This document shows positions 55,366 to 64,000 of a DNA stretch of 64,000 bases, piece by piece. Position 1 is the first letter of the stretch. Each line of letters starts with the position of its first letter. The stretch spans positions 595,007-659,006 of the forward strand of contig NZ_PZJV01000001.1 of the NCBI RefSeq assembly GCF_003206155.1. The letters are read 5' to 3'. This DNA comes from Salinicola halophilus (lineage in GTDB: Bacteria; Pseudomonadota; Gammaproteobacteria; Pseudomonadales; Halomonadaceae). The translations under genes and the position numbers were made by a program. Under the pieces are notes generated by a model, which was given only the letters and a program-made list of their open reading frames with translations, was not told where the DNA came from and did not search any database.

Positions 55366-57186
55366 TCATAGATCCAGCGCCACGCGGGTGGCGACCGCGA
55401 TCTGGAACAGGATCTGCGTGATGCTCGAGGCCAGCTCGATGTTGCTGGTCGGTGCGGCCGGCAGCACGATGATTTCGTCGCCGGCGCGCATCGCGGTGTC
55501 GTCGGCGTGGATGACCGCCCCGTTGCGATGCACCACCAGTACCTGATCGTCGTCGGCGCGCGGCGTGAAACCGCCCGCCAACCGGATGTAGTCCTGCGCG
55601 CTCAGCCCCGGGGTGAAGACGATCGACTGCGGGATCACGATCTCGCCGCTGAGCAGTACGGAGTCGGTGCTCTCGGGAATGGTGACCACATCACCGTCCT
55701 GCAACCGGATGTTGGCGACGTCGTTGTCGCGGGCTACCACCAGCCGTCCGGTGGGCTCGACCTGGGAGGCCTTCTGCACGAAGCGCGCGATCAGCTCCGC
55801 CTGGCGCACCTGGATCTCGCCCTCCTTCGCGGTCCGCGAGGGATAGCCCAGATAGGTGGTCTCCAGCCGGCGCAGGCTCTGCTTGAGCGACTCGGCCTGC
55901 TGCTCGGCAACGCTGACCCGACGAATCGAGACGTCGCGGTAGCTGGTCATCGACTCGGGCACGCTGATCGCGTTCAGGAATTCGCCGAGCTTGGCATCGC
56001 GCGGCAGCGCATAGCGCGACGGGCCGTAGTAGCTGCCCTCGACCTGCACCACGATGGTCTCGTCACGGCGGTCGGCGCTGAACAGCACCTCGTCACCCCG
56101 ACGTACCTCGGCGCTGCCGAACGCGGTCAGCGGCAGGTAGCGCGAGATCGGCCCCGACTCTCGGCTGCCGCGCAGCAGCACGTGGGAGACGCCGGCGCGC
56201 AGACGCGCCAGATCGATCACGTCCGTCCCGGTCAGGCTCTCGCCGACGAGTTCGTAGCGGTAGGCTTTCTGGACGTCGCCGGCGACGCTGATCGCCGGCC
56301 CGCGCTCCTCGACGACGATGGTGTCACCGTCGCGAAACTGCGGGCGAGCGATCTGCCCGTCGATCAGGAAGTCGTAGAGATCGACCACCTCGAGGGTGGT
56401 GTTGCCGCGCTTGATGACGATGCGCCGGTAGCTGCCGAGGGCCTGATCGATGCCGCCGGCCTGATCGAGGAAATAGAGCACCGAGTCGTTGGGCGTGCCG
56501 GAGTAGCGGCCCGGACTCTGGACGTAGCCGGTGACGAACACCCCGACCGGCTGCACGCCCTGCAGGTTGGTGTAGACGCTGACGTTTTCCGGATAGACCG
56601 ACTGGATCGCCCCGCGGACCCGGGAGTTCAACTGCGCGTTGGAGATGCCCTGTACCGATAGCGGCCCGATGCCCGGCAAGAAGATGTTGCCCTGGGCATC
56701 CACCACCAGCACGCGCTCGATCTCCACCCCGCCCCAGACTCTCAGCGTGATCTGATCGCCCGGTTTGATCAGGTATTCCGGATTGAGACCGTCGGCCATG
56801 ATGCCGCGAAAGCCACCGGTAAACAGATTGGCGCCGAACGGTGGCAGCCGATCCGGGTTGATCGCCGCGCCGCTGAGGCCGCGAGGATCGTTGGGATTCT
56901 GGCCCGGCTGCCCGTAGGGCCCGGTGCCTTGGCCATAGGGCGCCCCATAGCTGGCGTTGTTCCAGTTGGCCCGGGGCGAGGTCTCGACGTCGTTGCCCTC
57001 GCTGGACGAGGTGACCGGCTCCGCCTCCTCCTGGCCGCCGAGCAGCGAGGCGCTGCCCACACCGATCGACTGCGCCTGGGCTCGGGTGGCGTCGAGACCG
57101 CTCATCGCCAATGCCGTGATCGCCATCAGACACGCTACCGCCACCGGGCGTCCGGCCCGGAAAATCAACGCTGCCCGCTTGTTCAT
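55366..57186 (-). CDS. kpsD: Polysaccharide export protein KpsD
   Basis: 606 residues, a little longer than E. coli KpsD (558). Signal peptide about residues 1-37, ending with RAQAQS and without a lipobox, as for KpsD and unlike Wza. The Poly_export domain follows (NPEYLIKPGDQITLRVWGG, about residues 120-200), then several SLBB domains (GPLSVQGISNAQLNSRVRGA; GVFVTGYVQSPGRYSG; LLSGEIVIPQSIVFTPGLS). It forms or reaches the outer-membrane passage. The ATG at 57186 is preferred to a TTG at 57201. Confidence 0.92.
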   Translation of the reverse strand: MNKRAALIFRAGRPVAVACLMAITALAMSGLDATRAQAQSIGVGSASLLGGQEEAEPVTSSSEGNDVETSPRANWNNASYGAPYGQGTGPYGQPGQNPNDPRGLSGAAINPDRLPPFGANLFTGGFRGIMADGLNPEYLIKPGDQITLRVWGGVEIERVLVVDAQGNIFLPGIGPLSVQGISNAQLNSRVRGAIQSVYPENVSVYTNLQGVQPVGVFVTGYVQSPGRYSGTPNDSVLYFLDQAGGIDQALGSYRRIVIKRGNTTLEVVDLYDFLIDGQIARPQFRDGDTIVVEERGPAISVAGDVQKAYRYELVGESLTGTDVIDLARLRAGVSHVLLRGSRESGPISRYLPLTAFGSAEVRRGDEVLFSADRRDETIVVQVEGSYYGPSRYALPRDAKLGEFLNAISVPESMTSYRDVSIRRVSVAEQQAESLKQSLRRLETTYLGYPSRTAKEGEIQVRQAELIARFVQKASQVEPTGRLVVARDNDVANIRLQDGDVVTIPESTDSVLLSGEIVIPQSIVFTPGLSAQDYIRLAGGFTPRADDDQVLVVHRNGAVIHADDTAMRAGDEIIVLPAAPTSNIELASSITQILFQIAVATRVALDL

Positions 57187-57320
57187 GTTGTGCTGCCTCA
57201 ATCGTTATTGCGGCCATGAGGGGTCCGCCGGCCCCGAAAACGGGGTCGCGAGCCTTCCGGCGTTCATGCCTTCCCGCTATCTGGGTCGGCGGGTTTCGAC
57301 GGCGTCGCGGATCGGTTCGA

Positions 57321-57731
57321 TCAGCGAATGAGGGCCGTCACCAGGCGCTGCGTGTACCAGCTATTGCCCGCCACACGACAGGCGAGTGCGCCGTCGTCGA
57401 GCGATGACGGTCCCGCGGTGCGGGTGAGTTCGAGATGGACGCACTGGCGTCCGCTCGCGGCGAAGTAGCGCTCACGGGCGTAGATCGCGACATTGGCTCC
57501 CAAGGGCGAGGTGGCGAGCGTCGTCGCGCTTCCCGTGGCGGCGCTGTCCAGAAACGCCGAGAGTTGCGGCCCCGCCGGTGTGGCGTCGTCCATGGGGACA
57601 CTGGGGCCGCTACCGGTCTGGTGGCCATTGGCGGCGCAGCCGGCGAGCGCCAGCACGAGTAGCGCCGCACCTGCCAGGCGACACCGGGGGCGACTTTGCG
57701 TACGCACTGCATCGATCGTTTTCATGGTCAT
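57321..57731 (-). CDS. Small lipoprotein in the capsule locus
   Basis: 136 residues with a clear lipoprotein signal: hydrophobic GAALLVLALAGCAANG, lipobox LAGC near residue 32. The C-terminal domain has YFAASGRQCVHLEL and CRVAGNSWYTQRLV, with two cysteines that could form a disulfide. I recall similar small lipoproteins (DVU3141-type) beside polysaccharide export genes, but the match is by memory only. It precedes kpsD by 134 bp and may help assembly of the outer-membrane exporter. The start may be ATG 57731 or 57725. Confidence 0.6.
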   Translation of the reverse strand: MTMKTIDAVRTQSRPRCRLAGAALLVLALAGCAANGHQTGSGPSVPMDDATPAGPQLSAFLDSAATGSATTLATSPLGANVAIYARERYFAASGRQCVHLELTRTAGPSSLDDGALACRVAGNSWYTQRLVTALIR

Positions 57732-57798
57732 CGATTCTTTTCGTGGTTATTGATGCATTTCATGACTGACGCTTGCGGCCTCGATCCTGCCGCGGCCG

Positions 57799-59709
57799 CT
57801 AGATCACCTGATGACGGCGAAGTGCCGCGATCAGCCGACCCACGGTCTCTTCCAGGTCATAGGCCGAGGTATCGATCTCCACCTCGGCGCCCTCCGGCAC
57901 CTCGTAAGGGGAGCTGATGCCGGTGAACTGCGTGATCTCGCCGGCGCGCGCCTTCTGGTAGAGCCCCTTGGGATCGCGCTGCTCGCAGACCTCGATCGGC
58001 GTATTGACGAACACCTCGATGAACTCGTCTGGGCCGACCATGTCGCGGATCATCTGCCGGTCCTGACGGAACGGCGAGATGAACGAGACCAGCGTCACCA
58101 TGCCGGCGTCGGTCATCAGCTTGGCGACCTCGCCCACCCGGCGGATGTTCTCCTGACGGTCGCGGTCGCTGAAGCCCAGGTCGCGGCACAGCCCGTGGCG
58201 CACGTTGTCGCCGTCGAGCAGGTAGGTGTTGTAGCCCATGCCGAAGAGCTGACGTTCCAGCGCATTGGCCACCGTCGACTTGCCCGCCCCGGAGAGGCCG
58301 GTGAACCAGACGATGCAGGGTTTCTGACGGTTGCGTTCGGCGCGCCGCTTCTTGGTCACCGCCATGTCGTGCCAGACGATGTTGCTGGCGCTGAGGGTGT
58401 CCACCACCATGCCGGCGCCGACGGTGAGGTTGCTGAGCTTGTCGATCAGCGCGAAGTTGCCGGTGTGCGGCGAGCGCTGGTAGCCGTCCAGCGTCAGCGG
58501 CTGGGTGGTCTCGATCTGGCAGCGGGCGATGCCGTTGAGCTCGAGGCGGTCGGTGGCGCTACGCGCCATGGTGTTGACGTCGACCTGATAGACGATGCGG
58601 ATCACCCGCCCCGCCACGGTGCGCGTGCCCGCCTTGAGTTCGTACTCGTGGCCGATCGCCAGCGGCTTGTCGTGCATCCACACCACGTCCGCGGTAAAGG
58701 CCGTGCAGGGTTCGAGCTCGCTGTCGGCCTCGACCAGCATGTCGCCGCGGGAGATATCGATCTCATCGGTCAGCGTCAGCGTGATCGCCTGGCCGGGATA
58801 GGCCGCCGCCAGATCGCCATCGTTGGTGACGATGCGCGAGACCCGGGAGCGCTGGTTGGAGGGAATGACGCGGATCGCGTCGCCCGGGCGGATCACCCCG
58901 GCGGCCAGCGTGCCGCAGTAGCCGCGAAAGTTGAGATTGGGCCGGTTGACGTACTGCACCGGAAAGCGCAGCTGGTCCAGCGGCAGCTCGTGGCTGATGT
59001 CGATGGTCTCGAGAATCTGGATCAGCGGCGCGCCGCGCTCGCGCCCGGTGAGATACCACGGCATGTGCTCGCTGTGGTTGACGACGTTGTCGCCATCGAG
59101 CGCCGACATCGGCACGAAGCGCAGATCGTTCACCGACAGCTTGGTCGCGAACTCTCGGTAGTCGGCGACGATCTCGTCGAAGCGCGCCTGGGAGTAGTCG
59201 ACCAGATCCATCTTGTTGACCGCGATCACCAGATGCTGGATGCCCAGCAGATCGCAGATGAAGCTGTGGCGACGCGTCTGCGTCTGCACGCCATAGCGCG
59301 CGTCGATCAGGATCACCGCGAGACTCGCGGTGGAGGCGCCGGTCGCCATGTTGCGGGTGTACTGCTCGTGTCCCGGGGTGTCGGCGATGATGAACTTGCG
59401 CTTGTCGGTGGAGAAGAAACGGTAGGCGACATCGATGGTGATGCCCTGCTCGCGCTCCGACTGCAGGCCGTCGACCAGCAGCGCCAGGTCGACCTTGTCG
59501 CCCGTCGTGCCGCGACTCTTGGAGTCACGGGTGATGGCCGCGAGCTGATCTTCGTAGATCATCTTGGAGTCGTGGAGCAGCCGACCGATCAGGGTCGACT
59601 TGCCGTCGTCGACGCTGCCACAGGTGATGAAGCGCAGCAGATCCTTGTTTTCGTGGTCCCGCAGGTACTGCTCGATGTTATCGGCGATCATCGAAGACTG
59701 GTGTGACAT
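57799..59709 (-). CDS. cysNC: Bifunctional sulfate adenylyltransferase subunit 1 / APS kinase
   Basis: 636 residues, a fusion of CysN GTPase and CysC kinase. The GTPase P-loop is [21 protein letters not shown] (about residues 25-45), with [12 protein letters not shown] and VNKMDL. The C-terminal kinase P-loop is [18 protein letters not shown] (about residues 465-482), with [19 protein letters not shown]. CysN with CysD makes APS from sulfate and ATP; CysC phosphorylates APS to PAPS. It lies 86 bp downstream of cysD. The gap after it to the capsule lipoprotein gene is only 67 bp, suggesting joint expression with the capsule genes. Confidence 0.96.
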   Translation of the reverse strand: MSHQSSMIADNIEQYLRDHENKDLLRFITCGSVDDGKSTLIGRLLHDSKMIYEDQLAAITRDSKSRGTTGDKVDLALLVDGLQSEREQGITIDVAYRFFSTDKRKFIIADTPGHEQYTRNMATGASTASLAVILIDARYGVQTQTRRHSFICDLLGIQHLVIAVNKMDLVDYSQARFDEIVADYREFATKLSVNDLRFVPMSALDGDNVVNHSEHMPWYLTGRERGAPLIQILETIDISHELPLDQLRFPVQYVNRPNLNFRGYCGTLAAGVIRPGDAIRVIPSNQRSRVSRIVTNDGDLAAAYPGQAITLTLTDEIDISRGDMLVEADSELEPCTAFTADVVWMHDKPLAIGHEYELKAGTRTVAGRVIRIVYQVDVNTMARSATDRLELNGIARCQIETTQPLTLDGYQRSPHTGNFALIDKLSNLTVGAGMVVDTLSASNIVWHDMAVTKKRRAERNRQKPCIVWFTGLSGAGKSTVANALERQLFGMGYNTYLLDGDNVRHGLCRDLGFSDRDRQENIRRVGEVAKLMTDAGMVTLVSFISPFRQDRQMIRDMVGPDEFIEVFVNTPIEVCEQRDPKGLYQKARAGEITQFTGISSPYEVPEGAEVEIDTSAYDLEETVGRLIAALRRHQVI

Positions 59710-59795
59710 GGATGCCCCCTGAGAATGAAGAATGAAAAGCCAGGCGCCGGGAAAGAAGACGACACCGCCCGTGGCTCATGGCGCGTGAGCCGGCG

Positions 59796-60713
59796 TCAGA
59801 AATAGCCCTCGCGCTTTTTCTTCTCCATCGAGCCCGCCTGGTCGCGGTCGATGGCCCGCCCCGAGCGCTCGCTGGTGCGGGTCAGCAGCATCTCCTGGAT
59901 GATCGCCGGCAGCGTCGAGGCCTTGGACTCCACCGCCCCGGTGAGCGGGTAGCAGCCGAGCGTGCGAAAACGCACCCACTTCTCTTCGGGCACTTCACCG
60001 GGCGCCAGCGGCAGGCGCTCGTCGTCGACCATGATCTGCATGCCGTCGCGCACCACGACCGGGCGCGGCGCGGAGTAATAGAGCGGCACGATGGGGATCG
60101 ACTCGAGATAGATGTATTGCCAGATATCGAGCTCGGTCCAGTTGGAGAGCGGGAAGACGCGGATCGACTCGCCCTGGTTCACGCGGCCGTTGTAGAGATT
60201 CCACAGTTCCGGGCGCTGGTTCTTGGGGTCCCAGCGGTGGTGACGGTCGCGAAACGAGTAGACCCGCTCCTTGGCGCGCGAGGCCTCCTCGTCGCGGCGT
60301 GCCCCGCCGAAGGCGGCATCGAAGCCGTACTTGTCCAGCGCCTGCTTGAGCGACTGAGTCTTCATGATGTCGGTGTACTTGGCGCTGCCGTGGTCGAAGG
60401 GGTTGATGCCGGCGGCGCGCCCCTCCTCATTGACGTGCTCGATCAGCTCCATGCCGACCTGGGCGGCCATACGGTCGCGAAAGTCGATCATTTCGCGAAA
60501 CTTCCACGTCGTGTTGACGTGCATCAGCGGGAACGGCGGCGTACCGGGATAGAACGCCTTGCGTGCCAGGTGCAGCATCACCGAGGAGTCCTTGCCGATC
60601 GAGTAGAGCATCACCGGGTTGCGAAACTCGGCGGCGACCTCGCGGATGATATGGATCGACTCTGCCTCGAGCTGTTTGAGGTGGGTCTGACGAGTGGGTA
60701 CGAGTTCCGACAT
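59796..60713 (-). CDS. cysD: Sulfate adenylyltransferase subunit 2
   Basis: 305 residues, standard length. It forms the adenylating subunit with CysN. PP-loop motif [19 protein letters not shown] (about residues 33-51), with [12 protein letters not shown] and [15 protein letters not shown] chose the ATG at 60713 ([20 protein letters not shown]); the frame stays open to 61193 inside the cysQ gene, without homology. cysQ stops 48 bp upstream. Confidence 0.96.
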   Translation of the reverse strand: MSELVPTRQTHLKQLEAESIHIIREVAAEFRNPVMLYSIGKDSSVMLHLARKAFYPGTPPFPLMHVNTTWKFREMIDFRDRMAAQVGMELIEHVNEEGRAAGINPFDHGSAKYTDIMKTQSLKQALDKYGFDAAFGGARRDEEASRAKERVYSFRDRHHRWDPKNQRPELWNLYNGRVNQGESIRVFPLSNWTELDIWQYIYLESIPIVPLYYSAPRPVVVRDGMQIMVDDERLPLAPGEVPEEKWVRFRTLGCYPLTGAVESKASTLPAIIQEMLLTRTSERSGRAIDRDQAGSMEKKKREGYF

Positions 60714-60760
60714 GCCGCAGTCTCCGAGTAAGGGGTCAGGGGAAGTCCGAGCCATGCGCG

Positions 60761-61576
60761 TCAGCTCAACGCCGTGGCGAGTGCCGACTCCCAGCGCGGA
60801 TCGCGCCGTGAGCAGACGATGAAGAAGGGATTGAGCAGGCTCTCCCCGCGGTTGCAGCGAAGCGGCTCGAGCGTTGTGGCATCCAACACCTCGCCGCCGG
60901 CGGCGGTGACGACCGCCTGAGCGGCGGCGGTGTCCCACTCGCAGGTCGGGGCGAGTCTCGGGTAGAGATCCGCCGCCCCTTCGGCGACGAGACACAGCTT
61001 GATCGAGCTGCCCATCGAGACCCGCTCGTGGGCCGGCAGCGCCGCGCAGAACGTCTCGAACGCCTCGGCGCCGTGAGAGCGGCTTCCCACGATGCGCCAC
61101 GCCTCGTCGTCGGCCTGCGGCAATGATCGCGGCGCGATCGGCGTGCGCTCGCCGTCGATAATTTTCCAGGCGCCCTCGCCCTGTTCGCCCCACCAGGTCA
61201 CGCCGAGCACCGGCGCGTGGACGATGCCGAAGACCGGCACGCCCTGCTCGATCAGCGCCACGTTGAGCGTGAATTCACCGTTTCGCTTGATGAACTCCTT
61301 GGTGCCATCGAGCGGGTCGATCAGCCAGTAGCGCGACCAGCTGGCGCGCTCGGCGTAGTCGACGGCCTCCGACTCCTCCGACAGCAGCGGCAGTGACGGC
61401 TCGACTTCGCTGAGCAGCGCCACCAGCGCGCGGTGAGCGGCGAGGTCCGCCTCGGTCAGCGGACTGGCGTCGGCCTTGGTCTCGACGTCGAAGTCGCGGT
61501 GATAGATGGCGAGAACCGCGTCACCCGCGGCTTTCACGCCGTCGAGCAGGGTCTGTCGGGTTGCGTCATTCCACAT
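60761..61576 (-). CDS. cysQ: 3'(2'),5'-bisphosphate nucleotidase CysQ
   Basis: 271 residues of the inositol-monophosphatase fold. It hydrolyses PAP, the by-product of every PAPS-dependent sulfotransfer, to AMP. Motifs: [25 protein letters not shown], and the metal-binding [20 protein letters not shown]; the second metal site is [16 protein letters not shown]. Its place beside PAPS synthesis genes and sulfotransferases fits removal of inhibitory PAP. Confidence 0.95.
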   Translation of the reverse strand: MWNDATRQTLLDGVKAAGDAVLAIYHRDFDVETKADASPLTEADLAAHRALVALLSEVEPSLPLLSEESEAVDYAERASWSRYWLIDPLDGTKEFIKRNGEFTLNVALIEQGVPVFGIVHAPVLGVTWWGEQGEGAWKIIDGERTPIAPRSLPQADDEAWRIVGSRSHGAEAFETFCAALPAHERVSMGSSIKLCLVAEGAADLYPRLAPTCEWDTAAAQAVVTAAGGEVLDATTLEPLRCNRGESLLNPFFIVCSRRDPRWESALATALS

Positions 61577-61669
61577 GTCGATTTCCTGTCTTCTGTCGAA
61601 AGCGGTCGTCTGTCGAAAGCGGTCGTAGGCCTAGAGCTGGCGCGCTCGGTGGTGTGGCAAACGGACCGG

Positions 61670-63445
61670 TCATGGGTGGAAAGGCCAGATCAGCGGCACC
61701 AGCGACAGCGTGGTCGCCGCCGTCAGCAAGCTCAGCGGCAGCCCCAGGCGCAGGTAGTCGGTAATGCGATAGCCGCCAGGGCCGAGCACCATCAGGTTCG
61801 TCTGATACCCCAGCGGCGTGATGAAACTCGCCGAGGCGGCGATAGTCACCGCGATCACGAAGGGCATGATGTCGACCCCGAGCTGCTGAGCGACGGAGAC
61901 GGCGATGGGGAACATCAGCACCGCAGCGGCGTTGTTGGTGATCACCTCGGTGAAGAAGACGGTGAGCCCGTAGACCAGGGCGAGCCCGATCAGCGGCGAG
62001 ACCACCCCACCGACGAGCCAGACGGCGAGCTGCTCGGCGGCGCCGGTCTTGGTCATCGCGACCCCGAGGGCGAACGAGGAAGCGATGACGATCAGCACCG
62101 AGAGATCCAGATAGCGCCGTGCCTTGCCCATGGTGAGACAGCCCGTCGCCAGCATCGCCCCGGCGGCGCCGAGAGCGGCTTCGAGAATCGAGACCAGGCC
62201 GAACGTATTGACGCCCACCATCAGACAGAGAATGGCGATGGCCAGCGGCGCCTTGTCGAAGTTCGGCGGCGTGGAATCGTTGAGCGCGCTGACCAGCAGG
62301 AAATCCTTGCGGTAGCGGTACTGGGCGACGAAAGCGTCGCCGGTCTCCAGCAGCAGCGTGTCGCCGACCTGCAGCCGAATGTCGCCGAGCTTGCCGGTGA
62401 GCCGTCGGCCGCCGCGGGAAATCGACAAAATCACCGCCTGGAAGCGCGAGCGGAAACGGCTGTCGCGCACGCTCTGGTTGATCCCCGCGAAGTCCGGCCC
62501 GATCACCGCCTCCACCAGACAGCGCCGATGGGTCGCCACCGCGAGTTTGTCGACGCTGCCGTTGGCCGGGGTCAGGCCGCGTATCTGGCGAAGCTCGCGG
62601 GCGCACTCGGGGGCGCCGACGAAGACCAGCACGTCGCCGGCTGCCAGGCGCGTCTCCGGCGGCACGGCGGAGAGCAGATCCTGGCCGCGCTGGATGTCGG
62701 CGAGATAGCCGTACTGCAGATGGCGCAGGCCGGCGTCGGCGATGCGCTTGCCGACCAGCGGCCCGCCGCTGTCGACGACCACTTCGACGCCGTACTCCCG
62801 CACCTGATCGAGCTGCTCGACCAGACCCTCGCGCTTGGGCAGCAGCCGGTCGGCGAACAGCAGCAGAAAGACGCCGCCGACGACCAGTAGCGGCAGCCCG
62901 ATCGCCGTGAGCTCGAACATGCCGAGCGAGCGGTTCCACTGACTCTGCAGCAGACCGTCCACCACCAGGTTGGTGCTGGTGCCGATCAGCGTGCAGGTAC
63001 CGCCGAGGATGGCGACGTAGCTCAGCGGCAGCAGCAGTTTCGACGGCGAGAGCTTGAGCCGCTTCGACCAGTCCTGGATCGCCGGGATGAACATCGCCAC
63101 CACGGTGGTGTTGTTGAGAAAGGCGCTCAGAAACGACACCGGCAGCAGCACCCGCCAGTAGGCGCGGCGCAGGGTAGCCGGCTGCCCCAGCAGCTGGTTG
63201 GCGACCCAGTTGATCGCCCCGGTCTCCTTCAGCGCGGCGGCGACCACGTAGAGTGCGGCGATGGTCATCACCCCGGTATTGGCGAATCCCGCCAGCGCCT
63301 CGCCGGGGGTCAGGACCTGAGTGGCGATCAGAAAGGTCATCGCCGCCATCAGGATGGCGTCGGAGGCAATGCGCGTGAGCATCAGCGTCGCAAGGACGGC
63401 CAGCACGCATCCCACGCTCAGCCACGCATCCATTCCCATCGTCAT
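61670..63445 (-). CDS. SLC13/DASS-family permease with two RCK_C domains, putative sulfate transporter
   Basis: 591 residues. Two transmembrane halves of the ArsB/SLC13 fold flank a cytoplasmic insert (about residues 205-385) with two RCK_C (TrkA_C) domains, seen as VVDSGGPLVGKRIADAGLR and LGDIRLQVGDTLLLETGD. Family substrate motifs appear as IGTSTNLVVDG (about residue 150) and LGYQTNLMVLGPGGY near the end. Homologues with this layout transport sulfate or di/tricarboxylates with sodium. Neighbouring cysQ-cysD-cysNC favours sulfate. I use the ATG at 63445; the frame opens upstream to 63511. It is the first gene of the minus-strand locus. Confidence 0.85.
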   Translation of the reverse strand: MTMGMDAWLSVGCVLAVLATLMLTRIASDAILMAAMTFLIATQVLTPGEALAGFANTGVMTIAALYVVAAALKETGAINWVANQLLGQPATLRRAYWRVLLPVSFLSAFLNNTTVVAMFIPAIQDWSKRLKLSPSKLLLPLSYVAILGGTCTLIGTSTNLVVDGLLQSQWNRSLGMFELTAIGLPLLVVGGVFLLLFADRLLPKREGLVEQLDQVREYGVEVVVDSGGPLVGKRIADAGLRHLQYGYLADIQRGQDLLSAVPPETRLAAGDVLVFVGAPECARELRQIRGLTPANGSVDKLAVATHRRCLVEAVIGPDFAGINQSVRDSRFRSRFQAVILSISRGGRRLTGKLGDIRLQVGDTLLLETGDAFVAQYRYRKDFLLVSALNDSTPPNFDKAPLAIAILCLMVGVNTFGLVSILEAALGAAGAMLATGCLTMGKARRYLDLSVLIVIASSFALGVAMTKTGAAEQLAVWLVGGVVSPLIGLALVYGLTVFFTEVITNNAAAVLMFPIAVSVAQQLGVDIMPFVIAVTIAASASFITPLGYQTNLMVLGPGGYRITDYLRLGLPLSLLTAATTLSLVPLIWPFHP

Positions 63446-63753
63446 CGTGCGGTCCCCATCAACAGTCCCTCTTCCCCGGAGCGTTCTGCTCGATCTTCGT
63501 CTCACCGCCATCGACGCCGGTGAAACCCAAGGCGTTTGTCGGACGCGTAACCAAAAGCCAACAGTCAGCGAAAACGGCCCGCTTCACCGACTCATCGCGC
63601 TCTTTGCCTGGCGCTGTCGACGCTCTTTTTCGACTGGTTGGGCCGGGTGAGTCAAACGCTAAATTCGTGACGCGTGACAGTTTGTAAAGGGACAATCGGC
63701 GAGTTCTAACTTCGCTGAGAGAGGGGGTTTTAAGCCTTGTCGCGAAGGGGCAC
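63446..63753. other. Upstream region of the permease gene (no supported gene)
   Basis: 308 bp. The minus-strand promoter for the permease-cys block should lie here. A direct repeat CGTGAC-GCGTGAC is at 63666-63678. On the plus strand TTGTAA (63683-63688), a 17-bp spacer and TCTAAC (63706-63711) form a weak promoter-like pair facing the ORF at 63754. A 144-codon minus-strand frame across this region looks like chance. Confidence 0.4.
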
Positions 63754-63930
63754 ATGAGAAGACTGATGGCGTGTAAACTGCCGCAATATCGACGGTTTAT
63801 CGTTTCGTTCGGCCAGCGCAAGAGGCGTTGCGGCGATGTTCGACGCGGCAAACTCATGCAGGACGTGGAGAGTTCGCCCACTGTTTTATTCAATTATCGT
63901 CATCCGCCAGGAGACGAAACCGTGAGTTAA
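63754..63930 (+). CDS. Possible small protein, 58 residues, unknown
   Basis: Not recognised. An ATG with AAGGGG just 3 nt upstream opens a 58-codon frame starting MRRLMACKLPQYRRF and ending HPPGDETVS, rich in Arg/Lys in its first half. Its stop (63928-63930) falls inside the first arm of a strong terminator hairpin, which would make a compact transcript of about 250 nt with the weak promoter at 63683-63711. The alternative is a non-coding RNA or the leader of a gene beyond the window. Coding is unproven. Confidence 0.3.
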   Translation: MRRLMACKLPQYRRFIVSFGQRKRRCGDVRRGKLMQDVESSPTVLFNYRHPPGDETVS

Positions 63931-63966
63931 ATCCGCGTCTCAACGCGGCTCACGGTTTAGCTTTTT
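63917..63966 (+). terminator. Rho-independent terminator, two-part stem
   Basis: Outer stem AAACCGTGAG (63917-63926) with CTCACGGTTT (63949-63958), inner stem CCGCG (63933-63937) with CGCGG (63944-63948), then AGCTTTTTC. The T-run is on the plus strand, so it ends a plus-strand transcript of which no known gene lies in the window. Confidence 0.75.
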
Positions 63967-64000
63967 CATGCCCGAGTTGGCGACGTTGCTACAAAGAAAT

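Noticed and set aside
57811-59706. 631-codon open frame on the plus strand opposite cysNC
   Set aside because: It is the mirror of a well-conserved gene; the protein has no domain features and is an artefact of high GC content. The same holds for 34845-36623, 46977-48605, 61433-62890 and 21906-23105.
63459-63893. 144-codon minus-strand frame at the right edge
   Set aside because: No domain features, composition unlike the neighbours, and it spans the likely promoter region of the permease gene.

Overview
The window looks like a chromosomal segment of a high-GC, halotolerant gammaproteobacterium. The closest fit is a Halomonadaceae-type genome (Halomonas, Salinicola or Kushneria relatives). 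This is inferred from the high GC content, the gammaproteobacterial core blocks (hemA-prfA-prmC; lolB-ispE-tRNA-Gln-prs-rplY-pth-ychF) and the protein sequences. No species can be fixed from the sequence alone. I saw no rRNA genes, insertion sequences, phage genes or CRISPR arrays.

Region 1 (1-8240) is a sugar-acid/arabinose locus. It holds the start of an IlvD/Edd-family aldonate dehydratase, a GntP-type permease, an AraFGH-type ABC importer, a secreted aldose 1-epimerase and a divergent LysR regulator of the GbpR type. The upstream regions of the transcription units share a palindromic element (AAAGTCG, 4 nt, CGAYTTT) that is a good candidate operator. Region 2 (8280-11773) holds an FAD amine oxidase, an InaA-type kinase-fold protein, MoeB/ThiF and Lrp.

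Region 3 (12018-23292) is housekeeping: hemA-prfA-prmC on the minus strand, and divergently a TPR lipoprotein, lolB, ispE, tRNA-Gln, prs, rplY, pth, ychF and tRNA-Met on the plus strand. Region 4 (23437-33479) holds a D-amino-acid module (D-amino-acid transaminase, DgcA-like epimerase, DgcN-like acetyltransferase), an M18 aminopeptidase, the Prc protease, an exported LigB-type DNA ligase and a divergent KpsS-like protein.

Region 5 (33713-63445) is about 30 kb with every gene on the minus strand. It is the most interesting part. In transcription order it has an SLC13-type anion permease, cysQ, cysD, fused cysN/C, a small lipoprotein, kpsD-kpsM-kpsT-kpsE (ABC capsule export), rfbB-rfbD-rfbA-rfbC (dTDP-L-rhamnose), a large two-domain glycosyltransferase, a COG5610-like protein, a RgpF-HAD fusion, a sulfotransferase, a GT92-like transferase, a GT92-like/sulfotransferase fusion, a double GT2 enzyme and a GT4 enzyme. 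Together these genes could import sulfate, make the sulfate donor PAPS, recycle PAP, make rhamnose donor, build a rhamnose-containing glycan, sulfate it and export it. My reading is a self-contained locus for a sulfated, ABC-exported capsule or exopolysaccharide.

The right end (63446-64000) has no known gene. It carries a possible 58-codon ORF ending in a strong rho-independent terminator.
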